A stretch of 64,000 nt of DNA from Jutongia hominis (GCF_014384965.1 NZ_JACRSW010000035.1:62001-126000), one strand, 5' to 3'. Shown: positions 18,251 to 28,236, numbered from the stretch's first letter. Numbers and translations are program-made. Notes: generated by a model from the letters alone, not told the origin.

Positions 18251-20994
18251 GATAAATGATAATTTATACCCCAACCGCTTTTATTGGAATTGTTAAACAT
18301 CTGCTTTTCAGCTTCGCCCACTTGCAAAAAGCCATCTTTGACTTGCATACTTCCATTGACAGCACTCTGGAAAAATGCGTTCATAGCGTTTTGTGTCTGT
18401 GTAAATGTGTTCTTCTTTCCACTAATAAAGTTGAAAAGGTCAATTCCTTTTGTAACTGTTTTATATGTCATAAAGCCTTTAATCAAGGCTGCTATTCCAT
18501 CATTACCAGTTAATGATTTCAAAACAGATGCAAGTGTTTTAAGTACTTCGGTTATAACACCGATAGTACCAGAAACTAAATCATCCTGTTTTACAATATC
18601 TGTTAATACACCTAAGAAATCAGTTCCAGCAGATATTAAATCCTTAATCCAATCCGAAGAGATCACTTCTTTACTCAGCATCTGAAATTGGTTATTGAAC
18701 TCATTTTTCATTCCCTCGATGCTCTGGCGGTAAATCTCATTTTCGTTTGTTGCACTGCCTAAACTATCCTTAGATTGTTCTATTGCTTTATCTACTGCCG
18801 ACATTTCATCAACAATAGCATTAAATACTGTAATTTGTCGTTTACCAGCCGCAAGTTCTCCAAAGTATTGTCTCTGTTCACTTGTTAATTCTGGGTAAAC
18901 CTTCGCATAGTCAGAAAGAATATCATATGTAGAACGCAAATCACCATTCGCATCCTCAATGTTTACTCCTATTGAACCAAAAGCTTTTCCCAATTCTGCT
19001 GATAATCCGTCAATTTCCTCTCCATCCTCGTCTATTGCCCTCAATCTTTGTGAGATTGCGATAAGACCAGTAGACACTTTTTCCATATTTCTAAGCTGTG
19101 TAAAACCACCTGTCAACAAACCAATAGTCTGATCAATGCTATTACCAGCCTGATTCATTGTACCAGAAACACGCTCTAATCCATCTGCAAGATTATCAAA
19201 TCCAACAGGACTTTGGTTTGATACACTATTCATTTTGTCAACAATAGACATAATATCCGATTCATCAACATTAAAGCCATTTAATACTGAAATCAGTGTA
19301 CTAGCCGCATCGGAAGTCTGTGTAATACCATCAGCAACATTTGTCATTACAAGAGCTGCATCGCCCATCTGCAAACTGTTATCAAGGTCATAGCCAGCCC
19401 TCTTAAACTCTGTAGCCGCTTCAATCATATCTGAACCAGTTCTGCCAATTTTATCTGCTGCTTCATATGCTTTATCCGAGAAATTGGATAATTGCTCATA
19501 TGATAAATCAGCAACCTTATTAAATTCAGTTAGGTTCTTGTCCAAATCAGATACAGACTGTATCATTGCTTTTAAAGCATTGGTTGTCTTTTGAATAATT
19601 TCGTAAGCCAACTGATACCGCATCATATTGCTAATAGCTTCACCTAACTGCATTTTCAGATTACCAAAGAATCCAGTAGACACACTATCTGTAGCCTTAA
19701 CTTGTGCTTGTATTCCTCTAAACTGTTGCTGTAACCTTGTTAAATCAGTTTTATTACTACAGTTCTGCAAATCAGCAACTATCTGTTTCAACTCTGCGTC
19801 ATACTGTACGGCGGCTTCTCTATTCTGTCCCATCCATGAAATAATTCTATTAGTAAGAGTAGATGCACCCTGCATAGTTGCCATATCAGCATTTAGATTC
19901 TTTTGTTCTTGTGAAGTAACTTGATACTGTTTCTGTAAACTCTTCAAAGAAGATACCATCTCATTGTATTTTGCAATCTTTTCCTGCGGATCACTAATAC
20001 TATTGATAGATTTCATTAAAGCCTTTAACTCTTCAATCTGAGTTTTTACATTATCAGGCATTTTAATAGAATTGAATTTTGCTTCAATTAAAGCAATTTC
20101 CTGTGGCATAGTTGCTAAAGTATTCTTCATAGCTTCTAATGAGCTTGCATGAGTACCCTTTGCAATTTCTGCATTGAAAGTCTGATATTCGGTTCTTGCC
20201 AAATGCAAATAACTTTCTAACTGTTTAATATCATCTAAAGTGGATGCATTGATAGATAAATCATTGAACGATTTCTGATTATCAGAATTTAAAGAAATAC
20301 CAGCCTTTTCAGCCTGTGTATTAAGAAGTTTCATCTGTGCAATCAATTCCTGTTTCTTACGGATAACTTGATTGTCAGATTCCATCTGTCTTTGATTAGC
20401 TTTTACTGTAGCTTCAATGTTCTGTGATAATGATTTCTGACCTTCAGACCATTTTACAATGCTATGTTCTACACCATTCGCATCATACCACTTACCAACA
20501 GACTGTAATTTTAATGTAGCATTTGTTACCTCATTAAGTTCATTCCTATAAGTGAGTAATGCTTTTGTAGCCTGTCCATTATCATCTACATTGATTTTAT
20601 ATTTTACTAACTGACCCTTATTATTGGTGATGTCTGCAACGATTTTATTGATTTCTGCTTTAACCGCATTTGCATCTGATAAATCAAACTGAAAAGGTAT
20701 TTTAACACCTGTTGCATTGATTCCAGATTTCATCTGCTGATTTATAGCATTTTGCTGTTGCTTGATTGCGGAAGTGTCAATATTGACTATTCCCACATTG
20801 ATTTTAAGATTCTTAGAAATGTCATTCAACTGCTGTTGAAGTTTGTTTTGTGATTTTGTTATATCTAAACCACCAGTCACACGAATAGTATCGCTATCAG
20901 ATAAATTTTTCGCTATCTGTTTAAGCTGATTACTCATTTTGTTCTGTGTAGCCGTTATATCCAATCCTAATGTAAATAGATTGTTATTAGCCAT
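18208..20994 (-). CDS. Phage tail tape-measure protein, 3' end interrupted
   Basis: 928 codons. The N-terminal part is coiled coil with repeated ITxTQNKMxxQLxxI segments. The TP901-type tape-measure core occupies about residues 480-760 (RTGSDMIEAATEFKRAGYDL, VSNQSPVGFDNLADGLERV), followed by a hydrophobic segment (about 800-860). It sets tail length and is expelled during DNA delivery. After SGWG (codon about 905) the reading enters the group I intron and stops at 18208, without the C-terminal part a tape-measure protein would normally have. So this is either a 5' exon whose partner is missing or a truncated gene. Confidence 0.85.
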   Translation of the reverse strand: MANNNLFTLGLDITATQNKMSNQLKQIAKNLSDSDTIRVTGGLDITKSQNKLQQQLNDISKNLKINVGIVNIDTSAIKQQQNAINQQMKSGINATGVKIPFQFDLSDANAVKAEINKIVADITNNKGQLVKYKINVDDNGQATKALLTYRNELNEVTNATLKLQSVGKWYDANGVEHSIVKWSEGQKSLSQNIEATVKANQRQMESDNQVIRKKQELIAQMKLLNTQAEKAGISLNSDNQKSFNDLSINASTLDDIKQLESYLHLARTEYQTFNAEIAKGTHASSLEAMKNTLATMPQEIALIEAKFNSIKMPDNVKTQIEELKALMKSINSISDPQEKIAKYNEMVSSLKSLQKQYQVTSQEQKNLNADMATMQGASTLTNRIISWMGQNREAAVQYDAELKQIVADLQNCSNKTDLTRLQQQFRGIQAQVKATDSVSTGFFGNLKMQLGEAISNMMRYQLAYEIIQKTTNALKAMIQSVSDLDKNLTEFNKVADLSYEQLSNFSDKAYEAADKIGRTGSDMIEAATEFKRAGYDLDNSLQMGDAALVMTNVADGITQTSDAASTLISVLNGFNVDESDIMSIVDKMNSVSNQSPVGFDNLADGLERVSGTMNQAGNSIDQTIGLLTGGFTQLRNMEKVSTGLIAISQRLRAIDEDGEEIDGLSAELGKAFGSIGVNIEDANGDLRSTYDILSDYAKVYPELTSEQRQYFGELAAGKRQITVFNAIVDEMSAVDKAIEQSKDSLGSATNENEIYRQSIEGMKNEFNNQFQMLSKEVISSDWIKDLISAGTDFLGVLTDIVKQDDLVSGTIGVITEVLKTLASVLKSLTGNDGIAALIKGFMTYKTVTKGIDLFNFISGKKNTFTQTQNAMNAFFQSAVNGSMQVKDGFLQVGEAEKQMFNNSNKSGWGINYHLSLLLVYCAHPSKVV

Positions 20995-21008
20995 TTTATA
21001 AGCCTCCT

Positions 21009-21461
21009 TTAGTAATTGATTTCAATATCAATACCAAAGTAATTTTCTTTGTTAAAACGTTCTATGGCATTTTCCAGGAAGTGACCTCCTTCCCTATAGC
21101 CAAAATTTTCAATATCCCTGTGCCAGTCATTAGACACATGATACCCTTCATTCATCAGTAGGATTGAGTTGATTTTACTATCATGCCATAATGATTTATG
21201 AAATGCAGTATCATCATAATTGATTTCTATTTGAAGTTTATTACCAGAAGTGCTTACTCGTACCAAATCCTCCGCATATATAGAATTTCGCATGTCATAA
21301 GTTCTTTGATATATTATAGGTGAGTATAAACTATACCATCTGTCGATTTCCTCTTGTAAAATCTTCAAGAATCGCTTTGCTTCATACTTCATCTGCTTCT
21401 CTAAAGTTCTTCCATTCGGCAATGTCAGCTTCATAATATCAATATCCAGATTATTACTCAT
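21009..21461 (-). CDS. HK97 gp10-like minor tail protein (tentative)
   Basis: 150 residues: MKYEAKRFLKILQEEIDRWY, then DMRNSIYAEDLVRVS and a C-terminal GGHFLENAIERFNKEN. This resembles HK97-gp10-like tail completion proteins, which often precede the tape-measure gene. AAAGGAG stands before the ATG, and the tape-measure gene starts 14 nt after its stop. The family assignment is tentative; the position supports it. Confidence 0.55.
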   Translation of the reverse strand: MSNNLDIDIMKLTLPNGRTLEKQMKYEAKRFLKILQEEIDRWYSLYSPIIYQRTYDMRNSIYAEDLVRVSTSGNKLQIEINYDDTAFHKSLWHDSKINSILLMNEGYHVSNDWHRDIENFGYREGGHFLENAIERFNKENYFGIDIEINY

Positions 21462-21583
21462 TCTCTGCTCACTCCTTTCTGTGAAATTTTAACAAATACA
21501 GGTATTGATATTTTAGCAATAATGTACATTGCTTTCTTAATTGGTTTTGTGATATAGTTATAAGGATTTATTATATCATTTTG

Positions 21584-21778
21584 TCAATTAAGTTCTGTAT
21601 ATTGAGACTTACCATTGCAAAAATCTTCAATTATTTTTATCTGGTTCGTGTTTAAGTCATAATCCCCAGACAGCCATTGCGACAATTGACTTGGATAAAT
21701 CCCAACTAAAGAAGCCAGATACTTTTTCTTTATGCCATAGCGTTTCAGATACTCTTTGGCTCTTAATTGTAAATCCAT
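21584..21778 (-). CDS. Small XRE-family helix-turn-helix protein
   Basis: 64 residues, essentially one helix-turn-helix: LKRYGIKKKYLASLVGIYPS then QLSQWLSGDYDLNTNQI. AAAGGAG lies 8 nt before the ATG. It lies between the RNA polymerase-like gene and the tail genes, a place that would suit a late-gene switch, but this is inference. Confidence 0.7.
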   Translation of the reverse strand: MDLQLRAKEYLKRYGIKKKYLASLVGIYPSQLSQWLSGDYDLNTNQIKIIEDFCNGKSQYTELN

Positions 21779-21904
21779 ATCAAAAGTCTCCTTTCTTTAA
21801 TGATAATTCCGTGAGATCAGAAATAAAGTACCGATAATTCGGCTATTATGAAATAAATTTCAAAAATCTTTAGTTCTTCTCCCTATATAATTTTTGTAAA
21901 AATA

Positions 21905-21960
21905 AAATCAGAGTACCAAAGTTCCCTTATTTTCTAGGCTTTTTTGATACTCTGTTTCTT
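21905..21960 (-). terminator. Terminator after the RNA polymerase-like gene
   Basis: On the minus strand CAGAGTATCAAA pairs with TTTGGTACTCTG (12 bp with one G.U) and is followed by ATTTTATTTT. Confidence 0.7.
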
Positions 21961-21971
21961 ATTCAAAAATA

Positions 21972-24900
21972 TTAAATTGCTTTTTTATCTGCTATGGCAG
22001 CAGACTTATTTTTATCATTATTTCTATCAACACATATTTTATGATACTTACTCTTACACTTATCACTACAGGTCTTTTTATTTCTATCCTTAATAAATTG
22101 CTTACCACATACAACACATTCCGATAGTTCCTTATCTTCATTATATGCCTGTAAATATATTATCGGATTGTAAATATCTTGGACTGTAAATAACACCTCA
22201 GTATTATCTTCTTCCTCAATATCAAGATTTATACTGATTTTGTTTTCATCAGTTTCAATCTGAATACCGCTACTCATAAACCTTGCAAAACTTCCTGCGT
22301 AAGATTTAGCACCGACCATTTCCATAATCTTATTCATATTATAGGATATGTCGATTTTCTTCTTTTTACCATTTGGCTTAATCATAGTGTTGTGCTTTTT
22401 CCTTGTGATATAGAATGAACCATCTTCTTTTAATCGTCCCGACTGTTTAGCATACTTATAATGACACAATAACACAAATAGCAACCCAATATCATTCTGA
22501 TAATATGAACCATTTTTCTTTGTCTGAAGGACTGCTCCCATATAATCCATATCCGCTCGTGTTATATCAACACTCTTTCGCTCCATCTTATCAGCAATCA
22601 TCTGGTCTAATTCATCATTACCTCTAACCGCTTTTTTATAACACATTCTTGGTCTTTCCTTTAGTGTTATACCAGTTTTCTGATTCTGATTAAGATTATC
22701 TACAATCACATTACCAAAACACTTCCACAAAATATCCTTGCTTGTGGTATAAAAGTCACCTTTGTTATATTCCATATCAATTATGTAATTAACTGCAAGA
22801 TTAACATTGAATATACCATTTTTATCCGTGAAAATATCCTTAATCTCTTTGATACAGTAATAATGAAATACATCATACTTAGCTGTTATCTCTTTGGTAT
22901 CTGTGTTTTTCCTGTCTATTTCCTTTTTAACATCTTGACATAACTTCTGTTTTGCTTTCTTCCTGCTGTTCAAGACATTATATGCTTTCAAATATCTTTC
23001 ATCTGTTCTATCGACTTCAAATAATGGCTTGCTATTCTTCCCGACAGAATTATTCATCAACTGCCTGTAATCAAATTCTTCATCAGTTCCTATTTCATAT
23101 TTATAATGCTTGCTACCGACTGTTTTATCAATGTATTGTGCAATTCTATCCATTGGACTATCTGTGTATTCAGCAAGATTAGATTTTTTACCTTTGGCAT
23201 ATTTGAAAAATTGCGGATATTTAATCTTCTGTGGCTTGAATTTTTCTCTTATATCCTCTGGTGGAACTAATTCTTTATACAACTTCTGATATTCGCCTAT
23301 GTCAAGATTCTTACCAGTCTTAGGAAAATCTATTGCATAATTTGATAATGCACATATGACATTTATCATATCATCATACATAAGCGGATTATCTGCTAAC
23401 TCAGGAACATTCCACAGCTTTGTAATAGCATTACTTGATTCACCTATGATATTATTGCTAAAACCTTTAACCAAAGTGCTGTAAATTGCCTCATTCGTTA
23501 TCTGCTGTGGCTCTGCTTTCTGCATATCATAATATAATGGCTCTTGTGGTAATGATTCTGCTGCTTTCAACAATGCTTTGTCGGGGCATACTAAAATCTC
23601 GTCACCATCCCAATCACATTGTAATGACTTGGAAATTAAATCATGGGAGCTTACAACTGTGTCACTCTCCATATATCCAAACCATTTATTGCATTCATCA
23701 GAAGATACTAACTTTCGTCTTGGATATTCATATCTTGATAAGTGTGGACTTCTAAGACATAATACTTCTTCCACATCTTCACATTCAGCATAATATTTGT
23801 TATACACACAATTCTCTGGAACTAAGCCTTGCGGGTCAGTATTACCAATAAACAGATATTCACAAAAAGCATACATATCTGGTGCAACATAACTGTAGTA
23901 ACCTCTCATTGGAAGTTTACCGCCCATATATGCCCTTTTCTTTGCTTTGAATAGACTTTGTACCTTATTCATAATATGTTTATCGTGAATAAGTGGAGGG
24001 TATATATCTAATGCCTTTGCAATATAATAATTGGCTCTTTCAACATTTGTATCTACTGTCTGTGATTCCTGCTCTTTAGTCTCTTCGTCTGTATCATCAT
24101 TTGTCACTTCATCAAGTGTCAATCCTAGCTGTGACTTCATATAATCAAAATCTGTTTTCAGCTTAGTTAAATCTTCAATAGCAGACTTACACAATTCTGT
24201 AATATCGGTATTATATGGAAGTGTCTGTAAAAATTGATATGAGAATGTGACCTCTTCTTTAGGAGTATTCGCATAAGAATTGATAGATAATTCCAGATTA
24301 TTTTCCTTGAACTTAGTCTTGTAATCTTCCCATGAGTTATACTGTTTCCACATCTTCAACTGACTTGTTGTAATGATGTACCTTATATCTTCCTCTTCTA
24401 CATCATGCGGTGTTCCCCACGGATCAACCAAAACACTATTATTTGATACTTCATGTGTAAACAGTCTAAAGTCAAATGGGAACATAGCACCTTTGATATA
24501 ACCGCCCCTTATCTGACAGCTTGAAGGTAATTCGCCTGGAATAAACATACCAGCACCATCCGTATGCTCAATAGAAATACTCTTTGTCTGGTATTCTTTC
24601 GGTATATCATTTACATAACATTGTCCGTTATTATCTGTCTTAATATCAATATACTTAACCTTGTCTGTAACAACAGTTTCAAAACCTTCTACAACAATAC
24701 ATCGGTCAATATCTATTACTGTTTGAGGTTTTACACTTGATGATAAAGATAACGCATTATATGACAAATACTTTCCTACATTCATACCACCATTAGCATT
24801 GATACTTTCAGTAGTCAATCCTACCATCAAAAAACCTTTGTGCTTTTCAAAAAAATCTTTCCTCATAAGAGTAACAGTAACATTTCTGACCTGTCCTGTT

Positions 24901-25268
24901 GTGGCAGTAAATAACATATATTCTTTACCACCGATTTTGATTCCATCTCTTAGAATCTGCCACAAGATTTCATTATGGTTGATTACCATATAAATTATCT
25001 CATCCAACAACTGATAATCACATTTCTCACACTCTCTATCAGCTAATGCAAGTCTGACAATATCATTCTCAAATATTGCAATCTCATTTCTTTCATTCAA
25101 GTATTTATCTGATACTTCTCTGACAGATTTATTATTATGAATGACTTCTAATAAATCTGCATTCTTTTTCTTCTTGTCATTATAAATCTCATTCTCTTCA
25201 TCTGTTAATGCTTTGAATGTATTTAATTTATATATCCTTACTCTTCCTGCTTTAACGTGTCCTATAAT
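21972..25268 (-). CDS. Single-chain RNA polymerase candidate of the YonO/QDE-1 type
   Basis: About 1098 residues if started at ATT 25268, or 1042 from TTG 25100. The catalytic signature is CDWDGDEI (D552, D554 and D556 in the long numbering), the DxDGD Mg-binding loop shared by multisubunit polymerases and the eukaryotic RdRP/phage YonO group. RSPHLSRYEYPRR, about 45 residues before it, resembles the family's conserved basic motif. The C-terminus holds a zinc-finger-like CVVCGKQF...CSDKC. It presumably transcribes element genes, as YonO does for SP-beta late genes. The in-frame region upstream of TTG reads as protein back to a TAG, and AAAGGTGG lies 6 nt before ATT. Ends in a strong terminator; neighbours are tail genes. 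Confidence 0.8.
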   Translation of the reverse strand: MIGHVKAGRVRIYKLNTFKALTDEENEIYNDKKKKNADLLEVIHNNKSVREVSDKYLNERNEIAIFENDIVRLALADRECEKCDYQLLDEIIYMVINHNEILWQILRDGIKIGGKEYMLFTATTGQVRNVTVTLMRKDFFEKHKGFLMVGLTTESINANGGMNVGKYLSYNALSLSSSVKPQTVIDIDRCIVVEGFETVVTDKVKYIDIKTDNNGQCYVNDIPKEYQTKSISIEHTDGAGMFIPGELPSSCQIRGGYIKGAMFPFDFRLFTHEVSNNSVLVDPWGTPHDVEEEDIRYIITTSQLKMWKQYNSWEDYKTKFKENNLELSINSYANTPKEEVTFSYQFLQTLPYNTDITELCKSAIEDLTKLKTDFDYMKSQLGLTLDEVTNDDTDEETKEQESQTVDTNVERANYYIAKALDIYPPLIHDKHIMNKVQSLFKAKKRAYMGGKLPMRGYYSYVAPDMYAFCEYLFIGNTDPQGLVPENCVYNKYYAECEDVEEVLCLRSPHLSRYEYPRRKLVSSDECNKWFGYMESDTVVSSHDLISKSLQCDWDGDEILVCPDKALLKAAESLPQEPLYYDMQKAEPQQITNEAIYSTLVKGFSNNIIGESSNAITKLWNVPELADNPLMYDDMINVICALSNYAIDFPKTGKNLDIGEYQKLYKELVPPEDIREKFKPQKIKYPQFFKYAKGKKSNLAEYTDSPMDRIAQYIDKTVGSKHYKYEIGTDEEFDYRQLMNNSVGKNSKPLFEVDRTDERYLKAYNVLNSRKKAKQKLCQDVKKEIDRKNTDTKEITAKYDVFHYYCIKEIKDIFTDKNGIFNVNLAVNYIIDMEYNKGDFYTTSKDILWKCFGNVIVDNLNQNQKTGITLKERPRMCYKKAVRGNDELDQMIADKMERKSVDITRADMDYMGAVLQTKKNGSYYQNDIGLLFVLLCHYKYAKQSGRLKEDGSFYITRKKHNTMIKPNGKKKKIDISYNMNKIMEMVGAKSYAGSFARFMSSGIQIETDENKISINLDIEEEDNTEVLFTVQDIYNPIIYLQAYNEDKELSECVVCGKQFIKDRNKKTCSDKCKSKYHKICVDRNNDKNKSAAIADKKAI

Positions 25269-25343
25269 ACTCTACCACCTTTCGTAAAAATGTCTTTCTA
25301 TATATAATATTCTCCATCTGACTTCTGATTTTGCGCAAAAAAA

Positions 25344-25372
25344 TACCAACCATCGAATATTGACGGTTGGTA
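25344..25372 (-). terminator. Terminator after the 196-residue membrane gene
   Basis: TACCAACC and GGTTGGTA form an 8-bp stem; on the minus strand it is followed by T7. Confidence 0.8.
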
Positions 25373-25377
25373 AAAAT

Positions 25378-25968
25378 TTATTTAAATATACTGTATATTG
25401 ATGCGATACTTCCAACAAATCCCACAATTCCACATATTACGCTAACCCATTTTCTTCGTGTTAGCTTATCTTGTATATCTATTAAATGTCTATCTTTTTC
25501 ATATAAAATTCCATCAGTATAAGCATTCAATCTGATTAAATATTCCCTAATTTTCCTAGCATCACCTTTTCCCGATTTATTTCTAACATTTTCAATAACC
25601 TCATTCATTTTTTCATCATCAAATTTGTACTCATCCTTGAAAGAAGTAATTATCTTATTCAATTTACTAACAACAACCAAGTCCCCCTCTAATTTTATTT
25701 TTTGTTCAAGTTCTTGACACAATTCAATAATGGAACTATTCTTAAATCCAAACATATGTTTTCTATATACTTCGAAATCATTGCGTATTTCACTAAGTAT
25801 GTCTTCATTTTTTTCAAACTCTAATGATTTTCGAGCTGCTTTAAAAAACTTCTGTTTTGTATATTTACTTCCTATCCACATACTCAAAAAAAGTACAATT
25901 AAAAATACCCACAAAAGAATGACACCTATTGCTAACAAAAAATCTGTATATTGTAGTAATTTTTCCAT
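25378..25968 (-). CDS. Membrane protein, unknown
   Basis: Not recognised. 196 residues with a membrane segment at about 10-33 (LLAIGVILLWVFLIVLFLSM), a helical charged middle (about 45-160) and a second membrane segment at the C-terminus (VSVICGIVGFVGSIASIYSI). The middle would face the cytoplasm if both termini cross the membrane. AAGGAG before the ATG and a terminator just after the stop show it is a single-gene unit. Confidence 0.6.
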   Translation of the reverse strand: MEKLLQYTDFLLAIGVILLWVFLIVLFLSMWIGSKYTKQKFFKAARKSLEFEKNEDILSEIRNDFEVYRKHMFGFKNSSIIELCQELEQKIKLEGDLVVVSKLNKIITSFKDEYKFDDEKMNEVIENVRNKSGKGDARKIREYLIRLNAYTDGILYEKDRHLIDIQDKLTRRKWVSVICGIVGFVGSIASIYSIFK

Positions 25969-26170
25969 AAATATTTACTCCTTTGTTATCTATTATAGAA
26001 AAATTATATCACACTTAATGTTCGATGTATATGTGTCTACTTTTCCAAGCTACGGTGATATTTCCAACCGCAAAACTATTTCGCTGCACATAGGGTTTTT
26101 ATAGTGGCTACCCACCACTTTATTCAGATAAAAATATGGAGATTTGAATCGACAGTTTCATCCGATTTTC

Positions 26171-26200
26171 AAAAAAATATCTTGCCTACACAGGCACAAT
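26171..26200 (-). terminator. Terminator after the 232-residue gene
   Basis: On the minus strand GCC-TGTGTA-GGC within a TTG...CAA stem is followed by AAGATATTTTTTT. Confidence 0.5.
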
Positions 26201-26231
26201 ATTGAAGGTCGCTTTTTCAAAAAATGTAATT

Positions 26232-26930
26232 TTACTTCACAATCTGCATAAATGATGGCTTATTGCTCAATTTTGCAATTTTTCTAGTTTGATTATCTAT
26301 CACAATGCCATTTTCACGATCCACACTATACGAACCTATATTATTATCTTCGCAGAATTTTTCCGCAAAGGTAACACCAGTTTGTCGCTGATACATGGCA
26401 CTCATGCAACTCATATAGAATACTGTCAATTTTCTTAACTTTCGATTTTCATAATCCCATAGCAAATCAAATACACCATCACGACCAACTGCATTATCAA
26501 GTCCTCTTTCACGCAACACATCCATTGTGAAAAAGTAGTCTTTGCATCCCCATTTATCCCCATCATATTCCTTATCTATCGGGAAAATTTTAATCAGATT
26601 TTTCAGCTTGATTCTTCCAATAAGACCAAATAAAGCATCTATCATATTAAAGGCTGTTTGTTTCACTTCAAATGGGGTCTGATATGCGTTATCCAGTCTG
26701 TGATTTGCAGAATCAATATCAATCGCATAATTTATGTACTTCACACCGCATAATGCAACCTTCATAAGTTCATCCTGTGACCAATCATCAATGCTGTTGT
26801 GTTTTTCAAATATACTTGTCACAACATTGTGGTACTGTCTGCACCACATATCATTTAATTTAATTAGCCTTGTAATTTCTGCTAATTCTGTCTCGTTCTT
26901 GTTGCCTGTTGTAACTGTAAATGTATTCAT
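26232..26930 (-). CDS. Unknown protein next to clpX
   Basis: Not recognised. 232 residues, soluble, mixed helical. Visible stretches are YHNVVTSIFEKHNSIDDWS, DALFGLIGRIKLKNLIKIFP and ENGIVIDNQTRKIAKLSNK. GAAGGAGAATAT lies before the ATG. It follows clpX after a short structured gap, so it may be cotranscribed with it; a role as substrate or adaptor for ClpX would be speculation. Confidence 0.6.
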   Translation of the reverse strand: MNTFTVTTGNKNETELAEITRLIKLNDMWCRQYHNVVTSIFEKHNSIDDWSQDELMKVALCGVKYINYAIDIDSANHRLDNAYQTPFEVKQTAFNMIDALFGLIGRIKLKNLIKIFPIDKEYDGDKWGCKDYFFTMDVLRERGLDNAVGRDGVFDLLWDYENRKLRKLTVFYMSCMSAMYQRQTGVTFAEKFCEDNNIGSYSVDRENGIVIDNQTRKIAKLSNKPSFMQIVK

Positions 26931-26960
26931 ATAGTATATTCTCCTTCCAGATTTTAACGC

Positions 26961-27006
26961 CCACGATTTCGTGGTCGTTGATCACGCTCTGCGTCCAAAT
27001 GGACGC
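26961..27006 (-). other. Two tandem perfect hairpins between clpX and the next gene
   Basis: CCACGATTTCGTGG (26961-26974) and GCGTCCAAATGGACGC (26991-27006), 16 nt apart, both perfect. Neither has a U-run, so they may be RNA processing or stability elements or an operator rather than a terminator. They are much more GC-rich than their surroundings. Confidence 0.5.
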
Positions 27007-27015
27007 TAACCGACA

Positions 27016-28236
27016 CTAAGCAATCTTCTTATCCCTTGCACCATATACAAGTGCATCCGCTTTTCCTTCTACACAATCAGCAGTTACAACAACTTTCTTT
27101 GCACTACTCATATCAGGAACATCAAACATGACTTTCTGCATAGCCGATTCAATGATACTTCTAAGACCTCTTGCACCTGTTTTCTTTTTAATAGCCAATT
27201 CTGCAATCTTTCTCAATGCTGCGTCCTCAAACTCTAACTTCACATCATCCATAGATAGTAACTCCTGGTACTGCTTTGTTATGGCATTCTTTGGCTCTGT
27301 GAGAATATGTACCAAATCACCCTCTGACAACGGACTAAGTGCAGTAATAATAGGAAGTCTGCCTATAAGTTCTGGCATAAGACCATACTTGACAAGATCG
27401 TGCTGCTCAACCTTTGATAAGTCGGTAACTGATTCTTTCTTATCGGCAATATTAGCACCAAATCCAATAGTATTATGCGTCTCTCCCTTACCGATAATCT
27501 TATCAATGCCATCAAATGCACCACCACAAATGAAAAGTATGTTAGATGTATCTATCTTAACCGTTTCTCCCTGTGGATGTTTTCTACCGCCTGTTACCGG
27601 CACTTCTGATACTGTACCCTCGATGATTTTAAGAAGTGCCTGTTGCACACCTTCACCAGATACATCACGAGTAATCGACATATTTTCGCCTTTACGAGAA
27701 ATCTTATCTATCTCGTCAATATAGATGATTCCTCTTTGTGCTAATTCAATATCATAATCCGCATTCTGTAAGAGTGTTCTTAGCATTGTTTCTACATCTT
27801 CGCCAACATAACCAGCCTCAGTAAGTGTTGTAGCATCAGCAATAGCGAATGGAACACCTAAGAATTTTGCTAAACTTTGGGCAATCAGTGTCTTACCACT
27901 GCCGGTTGAACCAATCATAAGAATATTGGATTTCTGAATTTCCACATCAGATTTTTTATTCTGTTTCAATCTCTTATAGTGGTTATATACCGCAACTGCA
28001 AGTGTTCTCTTTGCTTCATCCTGTCCGATAACATACTGATCCAAATGTGCTTTAATCTGTGAAGGTGTAGCAAGTTTCATATTAGTTGCGATATTTTCCT
28101 CTTCTTCATCATTGAGTAAGTCACTTGCTATACTGATACAGCTATCACAGATGTAACCATACTCACCTTTAATTAATTTATTTACTTCATTTACGGACTT
28201 ACCGCACATATAACAAAATTGATTATTTTTTGCCAT
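27016..28236 (-). CDS. clpX: ClpX, ATP-dependent protease specificity subunit (element-encoded)
   Basis: A complete ClpX of 406 residues: AAA+ unfoldase that feeds substrates to ClpP. The N-terminal zinc domain (C8, C11, C30, C33), Walker A (GSTGSGKT at about 109-116), Walker B (IIYIDEID), pore loops GYVGED and RKH (GGRKHPQGE), the ClpP-docking IGF motif (NTIGFGAN), sensor-1 region and ELIGRLPI box are all intact. AAGGAG lies before the MAKNNQ start; a 13-codon upstream extension is unlikely. ClpX is normally a chromosomal housekeeping gene beside clpP, and no clpP is seen here. It could redirect the host ClpP to element-chosen substrates or help phage-type replication or partition. Confidence 0.93.
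   Translation of the reverse strand: MAKNNQFCYMCGKSVNEVNKLIKGEYGYICDSCISIASDLLNDEEEENIATNMKLATPSQIKAHLDQYVIGQDEAKRTLAVAVYNHYKRLKQNKKSDVEIQKSNILMIGSTGSGKTLIAQSLAKFLGVPFAIADATTLTEAGYVGEDVETMLRTLLQNADYDIELAQRGIIYIDEIDKISRKGENMSITRDVSGEGVQQALLKIIEGTVSEVPVTGGRKHPQGETVKIDTSNILFICGGAFDGIDKIIGKGETHNTIGFGANIADKKESVTDLSKVEQHDLVKYGLMPELIGRLPIITALSPLSEGDLVHILTEPKNAITKQYQELLSMDDVKLEFEDAALRKIAELAIKKKTGARGLRSIIESAMQKVMFDVPDMSSAKKVVVTADCVEGKADALVYGARDKKIA

Noticed and set aside
26041..26230. tRNA or small RNA gene from the cloverleaf-like dyads
   Set aside because: Arms do not form an acceptor/anticodon/T-arm set; no GTTCGA-type loop. A terminator explains the main hairpin.
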